The position numbers and the translations under genes are program-made. From an uncultured Clostridia bacterium (lineage in GTDB: Bacteria; Bacillota; Dehalobacteriia; UBA4068; CALXSR01), in the NCBI GenBank assembly GCA_944391215.1, contig CALXSR010000034.1, forward strand, positions 1 to 35,978: a stretch of 35,978 nt of DNA, given 5' to 3'. A model generated the notes under the pieces. It ran no database searches. It was not told the origin of the DNA and worked only from the letters and a program-made list of their open reading frames with translations. Of this stretch, positions 24,408 through 33,273 are shown piece after piece (the stretch's first letter is position 1; every line of letters begins with the position of its first letter).

Positions 24408-25079
24408 GCGGAAAAAGGTTTTGGTTTTAAATCCACCATAAACGATAATTGAAATAGCGGCCAACCAACCGATAGAGCCGGCGCCGATACCAGGAAGCAA
24501 ACCGGCAATATTTAAAGCTTGGTCGCGTAAAATCATGGTGATGGCTGTATGCACCAAAACGCCGCCTCCAATATAAATAATGATAGGATAGCGATTCATT
24601 AAATCGGCTAAAAAAGTAGAACCCCAAACTAAAATGGGGATAGAAAGGAAAAGCCCAAAAACGACAAAATGAAAGTTGCCATGGGCCGCGCCGGCAACCC
24701 CTAGCACATTGTCAAATGCCATAGATAAATCGGCTAAGATGATAATAGCGATGGCTTGCCAAAAAGAGGAAGCGGCCTTCACTTCTGTTTTGTTGTCTTC
24801 TTGTTGTTTGATCAGTTTATAAGCAATGAGTAATAGAAAAATGCCGCCAATGGCTGTTAAAAAGGGGATTTTGAGTAATTCCGTGGCCATTAGGGTGAAA
24901 AGCAATCTTAAAATAATGGCGCCCAAAGCGCCTAAGGCAGCAGCAGATTTTCGCATATAATGAGGTAACCGGCAAATGGCCAGCCCAATCACAGCAGCAT
25001 TATCGCCGCTTAGTACTAAGTCGATTAAGGCAATGGATAAAATAGAACCAATGGTTTGAAAAAAATTTAGTTCTAGCAA
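24402..25079 (-). CDS. TerC-family integral membrane protein (YjbE type), TTG start
   Basis: This membrane protein of 225 residues has about seven spans. The family features are [15 protein letters not shown] near the N terminus and [15 protein letters not shown] in the second half, each with an acidic residue in the membrane (DNA and FDN), as in TerC proteins implicated in manganese or other metal export. I place the start at TTG 25079, 8 nt after AAAAAGGAG; the frame from 25199 would run through the gltX promoter. It is on the opposite strand to the backbone genes and lies between ispDF and gltX. The upstream leader has GGGGGTTTTTT, but I see no yybP-ykoY motif. Confidence 0.85.
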   Translation of the reverse strand: MLELNFFQTIGSILSIALIDLVLSGDNAAVIGLAICRLPHYMRKSAAALGALGAIILRLLFTLMATELLKIPFLTAIGGIFLLLIAYKLIKQQEDNKTEVKAASSFWQAIAIIILADLSMAFDNVLGVAGAAHGNFHFVVFGLFLSIPILVWGSTFLADLMNRYPIIIYIGGGVLVHTAITMILRDQALNIAGLLPGIGAGSIGWLAAISIIVYGGFKTKTFFRL

Positions 25080-25150
25080 GGAAAGCACTCCTTTTTGTTT
25101 TTTGTATTTCATTACTATGCAAAAAACCCCCAGCTTATACTCGCTTGTTA

Positions 25151-25180
25151 TTGCGGGTATTTTGCTTTTTGTGCTATAAT
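25151..25180 (+). promoter_or_regulatory. gltX promoter
   Basis: TTGCGG (25151-25156) and an extended -10 TGCTATAAT (TATAAT at 25175-25180) have an 18-bp spacing. They lie in the divergent region shared with the TerC gene. Confidence 0.65.
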
Positions 25181-25213
25181 AATTAGAAATGTTTTTCATT
25201 GGAGGAAAGTGAA

Positions 25214-26665
25214 ATGAGTAAAATTCGGGTGCGTTTTGCCCCTAGTCCCACTGGGCCGTTGCATATTGGCGGCGCCCGTTCCGCTTTGTTTAATTATTTA
25301 TTGGCTGCCAAAGCTGGCGGCGATTTTATATTGCGTATGGAGGATACCGATCGCGAGCGTTCTACGCCGGAATCGGAAGAAAATATTAAGGATTCTTTGC
25401 GTTGGTTGGGAATTCAATGGAATGAAGGAATTGATGTTGGCGGTCCTTATGCGCCTTATCGACAAATGGAGCGCTTGGATACTTATCAAAAAGTAGCTGA
25501 GCAGTTGATTGCGGAAGGAAAGGCCTATTATTGCTATTGCTCGGAAGCAGAAATTGAGGAAGAACGGCAAGCGCAACTGGCCAAAGGAGAAACGCCGCGC
25601 TATAGCGGGCGTTGCCGGCATTTAACGGCAGAAGAAAGAGCAGAAAAAGAAGCGCAAGGAATCAAACCGGTGGTTCGTTTTGCTGTTCCGCCGGGACAGG
25701 ATATTGTAATTGAAGATCAAGTGCGCGGTCGTGTTGTGTTTCAAAGCGATGGTGAAGGTGATTTTATTTTAATGAAATCGGATGGCATTCCTACCTATCA
25801 TTTTGCAGTGGTGGTAGACGATCATTTGATGCAAATTACGCATATTGTGCGGGCGGAAGAACACCTTTCCAATACCCCGCGACAACTGTTGCTTTATGAG
25901 GCGCTCGGCTGGGAAAAACCAGTATTTGCTCATGTTTCTTTAATTTTAGGCAAAGATCGCAGTAAAATGAGTAAAAGGCATGGTTCCGTATCGGTGACCA
26001 ATTATCGGGATCAAGGCTATTTGCCGCAGGCTTTGGTAAATTTTTTGGCCCTTTTAGGTTGGGCGCCGGAAGAAAAGAAAGAACTTTTTACTATGGAAGA
26101 ACTGATTGCGGAATTTTCGTTATCCAGGGTGTCTAAAAGTCCGGCTGTCTTTGATCTGGATAAATTAAAATGGTTAAATGGTCAATATTTGCATCAGTTA
26201 GATTTGGATCAGGTGGTTGCCGGTATTACCCCTTATTTGGACGACAGTATGACGCAAAATACGGCAAGCCTACAATTATTAGCTGCTACTTTGCAAAATC
26301 ACTTGTTATGTTTTAGCGACGTGAAAGAATTTATGCCTTTGATACAAGGCGAATTGCCGCAATGGGATGCGGAATGTGCCGCGATTATGCAAAAAGAACA
26401 GGTACCCGGTTTGCTCTGTTTGTTTGCTAAATCTCTTTTTGCTCTGCCGGAAATGACGCCGGAAGAAGTGAAAAAGACTTTAAAGGCTTGCGGCAAGGAA
26501 TTGGGGGTAAAAGGAGCGGATCTGTTTATGCCGGTGCGCATTGCCGCAACGGGAATGCAACATGGGCCGGATATTGATAAACTAATTGCTTTGATGGGTA
26601 AAAATGTTTTAGACCAGAGACTGACGGAATCCTTTGCTCGTCTGCAAATTATAAAAAGCTGGTAA
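25214..26665 (+). CDS. gltX: Glutamyl-tRNA synthetase
   Basis: The 483-residue class I synthetase starts at ATG 25214, 5-6 nt after GGAGGAAAG; a TTG at 25199 in the same frame precedes that site. The HIGH-type motif is PSPTGPLHIGGARSALFN, and the KMSKS motif is DRSKMSKRHGS. The catalytic half and the helical anticodon-binding half both look complete. Whether it charges only tRNA-Glu or also tRNA-Gln for GatCAB cannot be told here. cysS follows directly (13-nt gap), with no cysE between them as in B. subtilis. Confidence 0.96.
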   Translation: MSKIRVRFAPSPTGPLHIGGARSALFNYLLAAKAGGDFILRMEDTDRERSTPESEENIKDSLRWLGIQWNEGIDVGGPYAPYRQMERLDTYQKVAEQLIAEGKAYYCYCSEAEIEEERQAQLAKGETPRYSGRCRHLTAEERAEKEAQGIKPVVRFAVPPGQDIVIEDQVRGRVVFQSDGEGDFILMKSDGIPTYHFAVVVDDHLMQITHIVRAEEHLSNTPRQLLLYEALGWEKPVFAHVSLILGKDRSKMSKRHGSVSVTNYRDQGYLPQALVNFLALLGWAPEEKKELFTMEELIAEFSLSRVSKSPAVFDLDKLKWLNGQYLHQLDLDQVVAGITPYLDDSMTQNTASLQLLAATLQNHLLCFSDVKEFMPLIQGELPQWDAECAAIMQKEQVPGLLCLFAKSLFALPEMTPEEVKKTLKACGKELGVKGADLFMPVRIAATGMQHGPDIDKLIALMGKNVLDQRLTESFARLQIIKSW

Positions 26666-26678
26666 GAGGAGGAACGGT

Positions 26679-28121
26679 ATGATAAAGATTTATAATACGC
26701 TGCATAACCGAAAAGAAGAATTTGTGCCGCGGCAAAAGGGAAAAGTGGGCATGTATGTTTGCGGCCCAACCACCTATAATTATATTCATTTAGGGAATGC
26801 TCGCCCTATTGTGGTTTTTGATACGGTACGCCGTTATTTAAAATATCGTGGTTTTGCCGTTACTTATGTGCAAAATTTTACTGATATTGATGATAAAATT
26901 ATCAACCGGGCCAAGGAAGGAGGGTTATCCGCGAAAGGGGTAGCAGAAAAATATATTGCTGCTTATTTTGCGGATACGGCCGCCTTAAATGTGTTACAGG
27001 CGGACGTACACCCCAAAGTAACAGAGCATATTGATGATATTATTGATATGGTAAAACAGCTGGTGGAAAATGGGCATGCCTATGCTGCTTCCGGAGATGT
27101 TTATTATGACGTGCGTTCTTTTGCTGATTACGGGCAATTATCTGGGCGTTCTTTGGATGAGATGATGGCTGGCGCGCGCGTAGAAGTGGGCGATGTAAAA
27201 AAAGATCCTTTGGATTTTGCATTATGGAAAGCTGCCAAAGAAGGGGAACCCGCTTGGAAAAGTCCCTGGGGGCTGGGGCGGCCAGGTTGGCATATTGAAT
27301 GTTCTGCTATGAGTCGTAGGTATTTAGGAGAAAGTTTTGATATTCATGGCGGTGGGGCCGATTTGATTTTTCCGCATCATGAAAATGAAATTGCGCAAAG
27401 CCAAGGTTGCTGTGGCGGTGGTACCTTTGCAAAATACTGGATGCATAACGGTTTTATTACAGTGAATTCGGAAAAAATGTCCAAATCATTAGGAAATTTC
27501 TTTTTACTGCGTGATATTTTGGATCAATTCCCCGGCGATGTGATCCGTTTTTATTTGTTATCAACGCATTATAGAAGCCCGCTTGATTTTGACGACGCCA
27601 AATTGCAAGTAGCGGCAAAAAGCTTAGAACGAATTCGAAATAGCTATCAATTATTGCAAGAAGCTGCTAAAACTGCTATTGCGGAAGATGCGGATTTTGA
27701 CGCCGGTATGAAATCCAATCAAATGCGCGATATTATCGATTTGGTGCGGGCTGATTTTATTGCTGCCATGGATGATGATTTTAATACTGCTTTGGCTTTT
27801 GCTGCTATTTATAAATTCTGTCATGAATTAAACAGTTATTTGTCTTTGGTAAAACCGGCCAAAAAAGTGGTAATAACGGCCGCGCAAGAATTGTTTGATG
27901 AGTTTGACCAGGTGTTAGGGATGATTAAACCGTATGCTGCGGCCAAAGAGGAAAAGGAAATTGGTATTGCAGATGAATTATTGCAAATGATGATTGAAAT
28001 GCGGGAAGAAGCGCGTAAGAAAAAAGATTGGGCGCAGGCTGACGCGATTCGTGATAAATTAAAAGGTTTGGGAATTGCTTTGGAAGATACGCCGCAAGGA
28101 GTGCGCTGGAAAAAAATATAA
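26679..28121 (+). CDS. cysS: Cysteinyl-tRNA synthetase
   Basis: The 480-residue class I synthetase has MYVCGPTTYNYIHLGNARP (zinc Cys and the HIGH motif as HLGN), WHIECSAMS with further zinc ligands, HHENEIAQSQ, and KMSKSLGNFF. The C-terminal anticodon-binding domain ends in ARKKKDWAQADAIRDKLKGL, typical of CysRS. It sits 13 nt after gltX and is followed by mrnC, the usual order in Bacillota. Confidence 0.97.
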   Translation: MIKIYNTLHNRKEEFVPRQKGKVGMYVCGPTTYNYIHLGNARPIVVFDTVRRYLKYRGFAVTYVQNFTDIDDKIINRAKEGGLSAKGVAEKYIAAYFADTAALNVLQADVHPKVTEHIDDIIDMVKQLVENGHAYAASGDVYYDVRSFADYGQLSGRSLDEMMAGARVEVGDVKKDPLDFALWKAAKEGEPAWKSPWGLGRPGWHIECSAMSRRYLGESFDIHGGGADLIFPHHENEIAQSQGCCGGGTFAKYWMHNGFITVNSEKMSKSLGNFFLLRDILDQFPGDVIRFYLLSTHYRSPLDFDDAKLQVAAKSLERIRNSYQLLQEAAKTAIAEDADFDAGMKSNQMRDIIDLVRADFIAAMDDDFNTALAFAAIYKFCHELNSYLSLVKPAKKVVITAAQELFDEFDQVLGMIKPYAAAKEEKEIGIADELLQMMIEMREEARKKKDWAQADAIRDKLKGLGIALEDTPQGVRWKKI

Positions 28122-28143
28122 GGTTTTTTGAGGGAGGCTTTTT

Positions 28144-28581
28144 ATGCAATGGCAATTGCCGCCCCCTTTGGGGGAAAAATTGGACAATCCTGCTTCTTTA
28201 CCGGCTTTGGAGTTAGCCTATATTGGAGACGCTGTTTATGAATTATGGGCGCGTACCTATTTATGCGGGCAAGGGATTTGTAAAGTGAATGACTTGCATT
28301 GTAAAACAGTGGCGCTGGTAAGAGCGGAAACACAGGCGGCTTTGGCGCAAAAAATTGCCTCTAGCTTAACGGAAGAAGAAACTGCTATTTTACATCGTGG
28401 GCGTAATGCCAAAGGCAGAATACCCAAACATGTTAGTGTACAGCTATATCGACAGGCTACCGGGATGGAAGCCTTGATTGGTTATTTATATTTGCAGGGG
28501 CAAACGGAGCGATTGCAAGAAGTGTTTGCTTGTCTGTTGGCCTTGATGGAGGAAGAAAAAAATGCATGTACAGTTGATTGA
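28144..28581 (+). CDS. mrnC: Mini-ribonuclease 3
   Basis: This 145-residue RNase III-like enzyme lacks the double-stranded RNA-binding domain and matures 23S rRNA in B. subtilis. Its signature is LELAYIGDAVYELWARTYL with the catalytic Asp and Glu-type residues, and the second part reads RGRNAKGRIPKHVSVQLYRQ and TGMEALIGYLYL. It is embedded between cysS and thyX, the normal context, and overlaps thyX by 20 nt. The start ATG at 28144 follows GGGAGG. Confidence 0.95.
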   Translation: MQWQLPPPLGEKLDNPASLPALELAYIGDAVYELWARTYLCGQGICKVNDLHCKTVALVRAETQAALAQKIASSLTEEETAILHRGRNAKGRIPKHVSVQLYRQATGMEALIGYLYLQGQTERLQEVFACLLALMEEEKNACTVD

Positions 28582-29254
28582 ATATACCCCAAATCCAGAA
28601 AAAGTAGTGGCTGCTGCTGCGCGGCTTTGTTATTCTCCGCTTTCCGCAAACGAAATTATGGATGGACTCAATGAACAAATGGTGGAAAGTTTTTTGCAAA
28701 AACTAACGGATATGGGGCATAGCTCGCCTTTGGAACATGCTTCTTTTACCTTTGCCATAGAAGGGGTTAGCCGTGCGTTGTCTCATCAATTGGTACGCCA
28801 TCGAATCGGGGTTTCTTTTTCGCAAAAATCGCAGCGTTATGTGAAAGAAAAGCAATTTGAATATATTGTGCCGCCGAGTATTGTTAAAAAGGAACTGTTA
28901 AAAGAAAAATATGAGGCGCAAATGGCACAAATTCAATCATTGTATAATGAGTTTTTACAGGCGGGGTTGCCGGCGGAGGATGCTCGCTATTTATTGCCAA
29001 ATGCAGCGGAAACCAAATTAGTGGTTACCATGAATGCCCGCAGCTTGCACCATTTCTTTCGTTTGCGCTGCTGTAACCGGGCGCAATGGGAAATTCGGGC
29101 TATGGCCAAACAAATGTTGGTAGAAGTGCGTAAGGTGGCGCCTACTTTATTTGCCAAAGCAGGCCCCAGTTGTGAAACGGAAGGCATTTGCTATGAAGGG
29201 AAAATGTGTTGCGGAAAAGCAAAAACGCTGGCGCAAATAATGGAAAAACAATAG
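28562..29254 (+). CDS. thyX: Flavin-dependent thymidylate synthase
   Basis: The 230-residue ThyX makes dTMP from dUMP with FAD and methylene-THF. The diagnostic region is SHQLVRHRIGVSFSQKSQRY. The spacing between RHR and the Ser before QRY is eight residues here, one more than the usual RHRx7S. Other conserved elements are SSPLEHASFTF and MNARSLHHFFRLRCC. The C-terminal tail has four extra cysteines (CETEGICYEGKMCCGK), perhaps a metal-binding tail. The start ATG lies inside the end of mrnC (20-nt overlap). No thyA is visible in the window. Confidence 0.95.
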   Translation: MHVQLIEYTPNPEKVVAAAARLCYSPLSANEIMDGLNEQMVESFLQKLTDMGHSSPLEHASFTFAIEGVSRALSHQLVRHRIGVSFSQKSQRYVKEKQFEYIVPPSIVKKELLKEKYEAQMAQIQSLYNEFLQAGLPAEDARYLLPNAAETKLVVTMNARSLHHFFRLRCCNRAQWEIRAMAKQMLVEVRKVAPTLFAKAGPSCETEGICYEGKMCCGKAKTLAQIMEKQ

Positions 29255-29262
29255 GAGGCAGC

Positions 29263-30141
29263 ATGGGAAAAAAAGAACGACGCTTAGAACAAAGCGTTAA
29301 GAAAACAAACAAGGATCATAAGGATTTTGCTGCCAAAATGGGGAAACAGAAGCCTTTGCACAAAGAAGCAAACCTCCCAAAAAGGATCGATAAAGCATAT
29401 GCGGAAGACAACGGTTTCATTGCCGGTAAAAACAGCGTTTGGGAAGCTTTGCAAAGCGAACGAACGGTAAATAAGGTTTTTTTAGTTGCCGATGGGGACA
29501 AGCTGTTTTCCGCCAAGGTGTTGGATTTGTGCCGCGAAAAAAATATCCCTTGGCAAACGATAGAAAAGGATGCCTTGGAGCGCATGGCTGGACCGTATCA
29601 TCAAGGAATTGCTGCTAGTTGTACCCCTTTTGTCTATACAGAACTGGACGAAATGATAACTTGCGCCAAACAAAAAAAGGAAGATCCTTTTTTATTGCTT
29701 TTGGCAGGGGTGGAGGACCCGCATAATTTGGGTTCTATCATCCGTTCGGCGGAATGTGTTGGCGTGGATGGTATCATTATCCCGAAAAGACGTAGTGTGT
29801 CTGTCAATCAAACCGTGTTGCGGGTATCGGCAGGCGCGGCTTCTTATGTGCCTGTTGCCAGAGTGAATAATTTAGCGCAAACAATAGCGTATTTGCAAAA
29901 AGAAGGTATTTGGGTAATGGCCGCGCATATGCAGGCTCCGGCTGATATGTGGCATAGTAATTTAAAAGGGCCAATTTGTTTGCTGATGGGTGGCGAAGGG
30001 CAGGGCGTCCCGGAATTGTTACAAAAAAAATGCGATCAGTTGGTAAATATTCCGCAGTGGGGTAAAATTTCATCTTTAAATGTTGCCAATGCTACCGCCA
30101 TTTTATTGTATGAGATAGCCAGGCAAAGAAGGATGCTTTAA
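29263..30141 (+). CDS. rlmB: SPOUT 2'-O-ribose RNA methyltransferase, RlmB/TrmH type
   Basis: The 292-residue protein has a basic, low-complexity N-terminal stretch of about 60 residues, followed by an L30e-like substrate-binding domain (AGKNSVWEALQSERTVNKVF) and a SPOUT domain with NLGSIIRSAECVGVDGIIIP, GGEGQGVPELL and SSLNVANATAILLYE, the three knot motifs. It likely methylates G2251 of 23S rRNA as RlmB does. ATG 29263 follows AGGAGG; the frame from 29206 overlaps thyX and has no site of its own. Confidence 0.93.
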   Translation: MGKKERRLEQSVKKTNKDHKDFAAKMGKQKPLHKEANLPKRIDKAYAEDNGFIAGKNSVWEALQSERTVNKVFLVADGDKLFSAKVLDLCREKNIPWQTIEKDALERMAGPYHQGIAASCTPFVYTELDEMITCAKQKKEDPFLLLLAGVEDPHNLGSIIRSAECVGVDGIIIPKRRSVSVNQTVLRVSAGAASYVPVARVNNLAQTIAYLQKEGIWVMAAHMQAPADMWHSNLKGPICLLMGGEGQGVPELLQKKCDQLVNIPQWGKISSLNVANATAILLYEIARQRRML

Positions 30142-30165
30142 TCTTTACCAGATAATGGACAACTA

Positions 30166-30195
30166 TTGACTTTGTATTTGCCACTTGTTTATAAT
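30166..30195 (+). promoter_or_regulatory. sigH promoter
   Basis: TTGACT (30166-30171) and TATAAT (30190-30195) are spaced 18 bp, about 46 nt before the sigH start. It gives sigH a sigma-A transcript independent of the upstream operon. Confidence 0.65.
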
Positions 30196-30241
30196 TTAAT
30201 GAGACGAAAAATGGAATAGACAGCAAAGGGGGTGTCGGTAT

Positions 30242-30901
30242 TTGACGAATATGGGGATAGGACAAGACGATTGGGAAGAGTTTGCGGCTATGACCGATGA
30301 GAGCGTTGTAGAGCTGGCTCGTGATGGGGATGACGCTGCTTTAGAGTATTTAATACATAAATATAAAAATTTTGTGCGGGCAAAAGCACGTTCCTATTTT
30401 TTGATTGGCGCCGATCGGGAAGATATTATTCAAGAAGGTATGATTGGCTTATATAAAGCCATTCGTGATTTTCGTTGTGATAAATTGTCTTCTTTTCGCG
30501 CTTTTGCCGAGCTTTGTATTACAAGACAAATCATTACGGCCATTAAAACGGCTACCAGGCAGAAACATATTCCTTTGAATTCTTATGTTTCTTTGAATAA
30601 ACCAATTTATGATGAAGACTCTGATCGTACTTTAATGGATGTTATTTCTGGAAGTAAAATTACCGACCCGGAAGAATTGATTATCAGCCGCGAAGAATTT
30701 GATGATATCGAGGGCAAAATGAGCGAGATATTGAGTTCTTTGGAATGGAAAGCTTTGATGTACTATTTAGAGGGGAAATCCTATCAAGAAATTGCGGTAG
30801 ATTTGAACCGACATGTGAAATCGATCGATAATGCTTTGCAGCGGGTAAAAAGAAAATTGGAGCGTTATTTAGAATCCAGGGAAAATAAAATTCGTGCTTA
30901 A
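30242..30901 (+). CDS. sigH: RNA polymerase sigma factor SigH (Spo0H)
   Basis: The 219-residue sigma-70 family factor is used at the transition to stationary phase, sporulation or competence in Bacillota. The start is TTG 30242, 7 nt after AAAGGGGGTG (ATG 30251 is a less well placed alternative). Region 2 is visible as AREDIIQEGMIGLYKAIRDF-like sequence with FRAFAELCITRQIITAIKTATRQKH; region 4 reads SYQEIAVDLNRHVKSIDNALQRVKRKLERY. Length and context (rlmB before, tRNA cluster after) match sigH. Confidence 0.94.
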   Translation: MTNMGIGQDDWEEFAAMTDESVVELARDGDDAALEYLIHKYKNFVRAKARSYFLIGADREDIIQEGMIGLYKAIRDFRCDKLSSFRAFAELCITRQIITAIKTATRQKHIPLNSYVSLNKPIYDEDSDRTLMDVISGSKITDPEELIISREEFDDIEGKMSEILSSLEWKALMYYLEGKSYQEIAVDLNRHVKSIDNALQRVKRKLERYLESRENKIRA

Positions 30902-30913
30902 TCGGACAAAATG

Positions 30914-30942
30914 TTGACAAAAGGTTGTGCTCTTGTTATAAT
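30914..30942 (+). promoter_or_regulatory. Consensus promoter of the tRNA cluster
   Basis: TTGACA (30914-30919), a 17-bp spacer and TATAAT (30937-30942) form a perfect sigma-A consensus 17 nt before the first tRNA. Confidence 0.9.
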
Positions 30943-30959
30943 ATCATTTGTCAGTCTTT

Positions 30960-31035
30960 GCCGACGTAGCTCAATTGGCAGAGCAGCTGATTTGTAATCA
31001 GCAGGTTGCGGGTTCAAGTCCCATCGTCGGCTCCA
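30960..31035 (+). tRNA. tRNA-Thr (TGT)
   Basis: The acceptor GCCGACG (30960-30966) pairs with CGTCGGC (31025-31031). The anticodon loop TTTGTAA gives TGT, closed by GCTGA/TCAGC. The T arm contains GGTTCAAGTCC, and CCA is encoded. Confidence 0.97.
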
Positions 31036-31085
31036 ATACAAATCAACTGCCGAACTTAGTTGGCAAAAAATATAGGTTAAATCAT

Positions 31086-31170
31086 GGAGAGGTTCCCGAG
31101 CGGCCAAAGGGGGCAGACTGTAAATCTGTTGTCACCGACTTCGCTGGTTCGAATCCAGCCCTCTCCACCA
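31086..31170 (+). tRNA. tRNA-Tyr (GTA)
   Basis: An 85-nt class II tRNA with a long variable arm. The acceptor GGAGAGG (31086-31092) pairs with CCTCTCC (31160-31166). The anticodon GTA lies in ACTGTAAAT, the T arm contains GGTTCGAATCC, and CCA is encoded. Confidence 0.97.
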
Positions 31171-31179
31171 TTTTTTTAT

Positions 31180-31255
31180 CGCGGGATGGAGCAGTCGGTA
31201 GCTCGTCGGGCTCATAACCCGAAGGCCGTAGGTTCAAGTCCTACTCCCGCAACCA
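31180..31255 (+). tRNA. Initiator tRNA-fMet (CAT)
   Basis: The anticodon CAT lies in CTCATAA, closed by the three consecutive G-C pairs GGG/CCC that mark initiators. The first base C (31180) faces A at position 72 (31251), giving the unpaired end needed for formylation. CCA is encoded at 31253-31255. These points separate it from an elongator tRNA-Met. Confidence 0.93.
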
Positions 31256-31262
31256 GAATAAT

Positions 31263-31294
31263 AAAAGTTCCTTCTACAAAGAAGGAACTTTTTT
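31263..31294. terminator. Bidirectional terminator of the tRNA cluster and of the argB remnant
   Basis: AAAAGTTCCTTCT (31263-31275) pairs with AGAAGGAACTTTT (31280-31292) around ACAA and is followed by more T. The minus-strand argB frame ends inside this stem, so it can serve both directions. Confidence 0.9.
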
Positions 31295-32169
31295 GTTTGT
31301 TAATTTTGCTTCCGGCATGATGACGGTGCCGATTCCTTTGTCGGTAAAAATCTCTAATAATAGGCAATGGGCAATCCGCCCATCTAAGATATGTACCCGC
31401 GAGACGCCTTGTTCTATGGCTTGGATACAGTTTTGCAGTTTAGGCAACATACCGCCATAAGCCGCTTTGGACTGCATAAATTCTTGCGCTTCTTTTGTCG
31501 TTAATGAAGATAATAGAGATTTTTTATCATTAATATCGCGATAAACGCCTTCTATATCAGTGAGAAATGCTAATTTTTCCGTTTGCATGGCAGAGGCAAT
31601 CGCATAAGCGGCGTCATCGGCATTGATATTATAGGTTTGATCATTGGCATCAAATCCAATGGGGCAAACTACTGGTAAAAAGTCTTTTTCTAGTAAATCA
31701 AGCAGTATTTTGGGTTGCACTTCTTTTATTTCGCCCACAAAGCCAATATCAGCCCCAGGACAGTGTTTTTTTGTACTTTTAATAATCCGCCATCTTTACC
31801 GCTAATGCCGGCGGCCAGGACCCTTAGCTGTTCTATTTTTTGTACTAAACTTTTGTTCAACTTGTTTAAAACCATTTCTGCTATTTCCATCGTTGGGGCA
31901 TCGATAACGCGTAATCCATTTTGGAATTGCGCCTGCAAACCAACTTTTGCTAACCATTTGTTAATTTCTTTGCCACCACCATGAACTAAAATGGGTTTAA
32001 AGCCGACCAACTTTAACAAAACGACATCTTGTATTATCTGTTTTTGTAAATTTTCCTCTATCATAGCGCTACCGCCGTATTGGATAACAATAATTTTGCG
32101 GTTAAATTTTTGAATATAGGGTAATGCTTCAACCAATATTTCTGCCTTTTGTAATGTTGTAATCGTCAT
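31274..32169 (-). pseudogene. argB: argB pseudogene (acetylglutamate kinase, frameshifted)
   Basis: Two minus-strand pieces together make a full ArgB of about 298 codons. The first (32169 to about 31760) has [26 protein letters not shown] and [10 protein letters not shown]; the second (about 31760 to 31274) has DIGFVGE-like sequence, YNINADDAAYAIA and FLTDIEGVY. A net loss of one base puts them in different frames; a run of seven A in coding sense (31766-31772) is the likely site. The normally invariant Lys of VIKYGG is Gln here (VIQYGG), and the Gly of the VGK(V/L)NK motif region is lost. Acetylglutamate phosphorylation, step two of arginine synthesis, is therefore lost, unless the shift is a sequence error. 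It follows argC closely. Confidence 0.88.
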
Positions 32170-32182
32170 ATTTTAACCTCCA

Positions 32183-33219
32183 TTAAGGAAAAATGGGCGC
32201 ATCGGTTAGCCCGCAATATTCTGGTAATTGAAATAATAAATTCATATTTTGTATTGCTTGCCCAGCGGCGCCTTTTATGAGATTGTCCAGGGTACCGGAT
32301 AAAAGCAATTTATTGGTCGGGAATCAATTTGGAATTGGATATCTACAAAATTACTGTTTTCTACCCATTTGCTTTGCGGTAGCATGTTTTTTCCTAAAAT
32401 GCAGATAAAGGATTCATTGCCATAATAAGAATCGTAAACGGCCTTGATTGTATCGTAATCAGCAGGCTTTTTTAAATCGGTATAAGCGGTGATGAAAATA
32501 CCGCGGTTCATTGGAATAAGATGCGGAATAAAATTTAATGTTATTTTTTCCCCGGCAGCAAATGCAAGTTGTTCTTCTATTTCCAGAATATGGCGGTGCC
32601 CGGTTAGGCCATAAGCCTTTATATTTTCATTGACTTCTCAAAATAAACGATCGGTTTCATTGCTACGTCCAGCTCCAGATATACCGGACTTCGCGTTAAT
32701 AATGATGCCGTGAGATGCAATATAACCCTCTTTTAATAAAGGATAAATGGTTAAAATGCTGCATGTTGGATAACAACCAGGATTGGCGACTAAAGAGGCC
32801 TGAGCGATTTGTTCCCGATAAAGTTCCGGCAAATCATAAATGGCCTTTTGCAAAAGTGTTTTTGGGGCTGCTGAGAGTTTGTACCAGTTGGTGTAAGAGG
32901 CACTGCTTTTCAGCCGAAAGTCGGCGCTCAAATCAATAACTTTATATTGACTTAATATTTTTTCCGTCAAATGCATGCCGCAAAAGCCTTGTGGGGTGGC
33001 AGTGAAAATCAAGTCGACTTTTTTGGCTAAGGCGGCCAATGATTGATCGACACAGGTTTCATCGATAATTTGCAACATGTTTTGATAGACAGAGGAAAAT
33101 GGATCGCCATGATGACTTTGCGAGCTAAGCCAAATAATTTGTACTTTTGGATGTTAGCTTAAAAGGCGAACCAGTTCTGCGCCGGCATAACCGGTTGTGC
33201 TTATGATTCCTACTTTTAT
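32183..33219 (-). pseudogene. argC: argC pseudogene (N-acetyl-gamma-glutamyl-phosphate reductase)
   Basis: The remnant covers a whole ArgC (about 346 codons): KVGIISTTGYAGAELVRLL for NADP binding, VIDLSADFRL, YDLPELYRE, NPGCYPTCS with the catalytic Cys, SGISGAGRS, EVNENIKAYGLTGHRH, and at the end [18 protein letters not shown]. It has at least four lesions. The start codon reads ATA (33219-33217). There is an in-frame TAA at codon 22 (33156-33154) and an in-frame TGA at codon 194 (32640-32638). A one-base loss lies around 32310-32325. So many lesions cannot be sequencing noise; the gene is dead. argJ, often found between argC and argB, is absent. Confidence 0.93.
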
Positions 33220-33273
33220 CTTTTAAAGTCCCTCTTTTAAAAATTTTATAATTATACAATTTAAATAATAATT

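Noticed and set aside
30948-31320. Open frames across the tRNA cluster
   Set aside because: They read through three well-folded tRNA genes and are not coding.
32638-32640. In-frame TGA in argC as selenocysteine or reassigned codon
   Set aside because: Other genes use TGA as stop, and argC has three further independent lesions; a plain nonsense mutation is the simpler reading.
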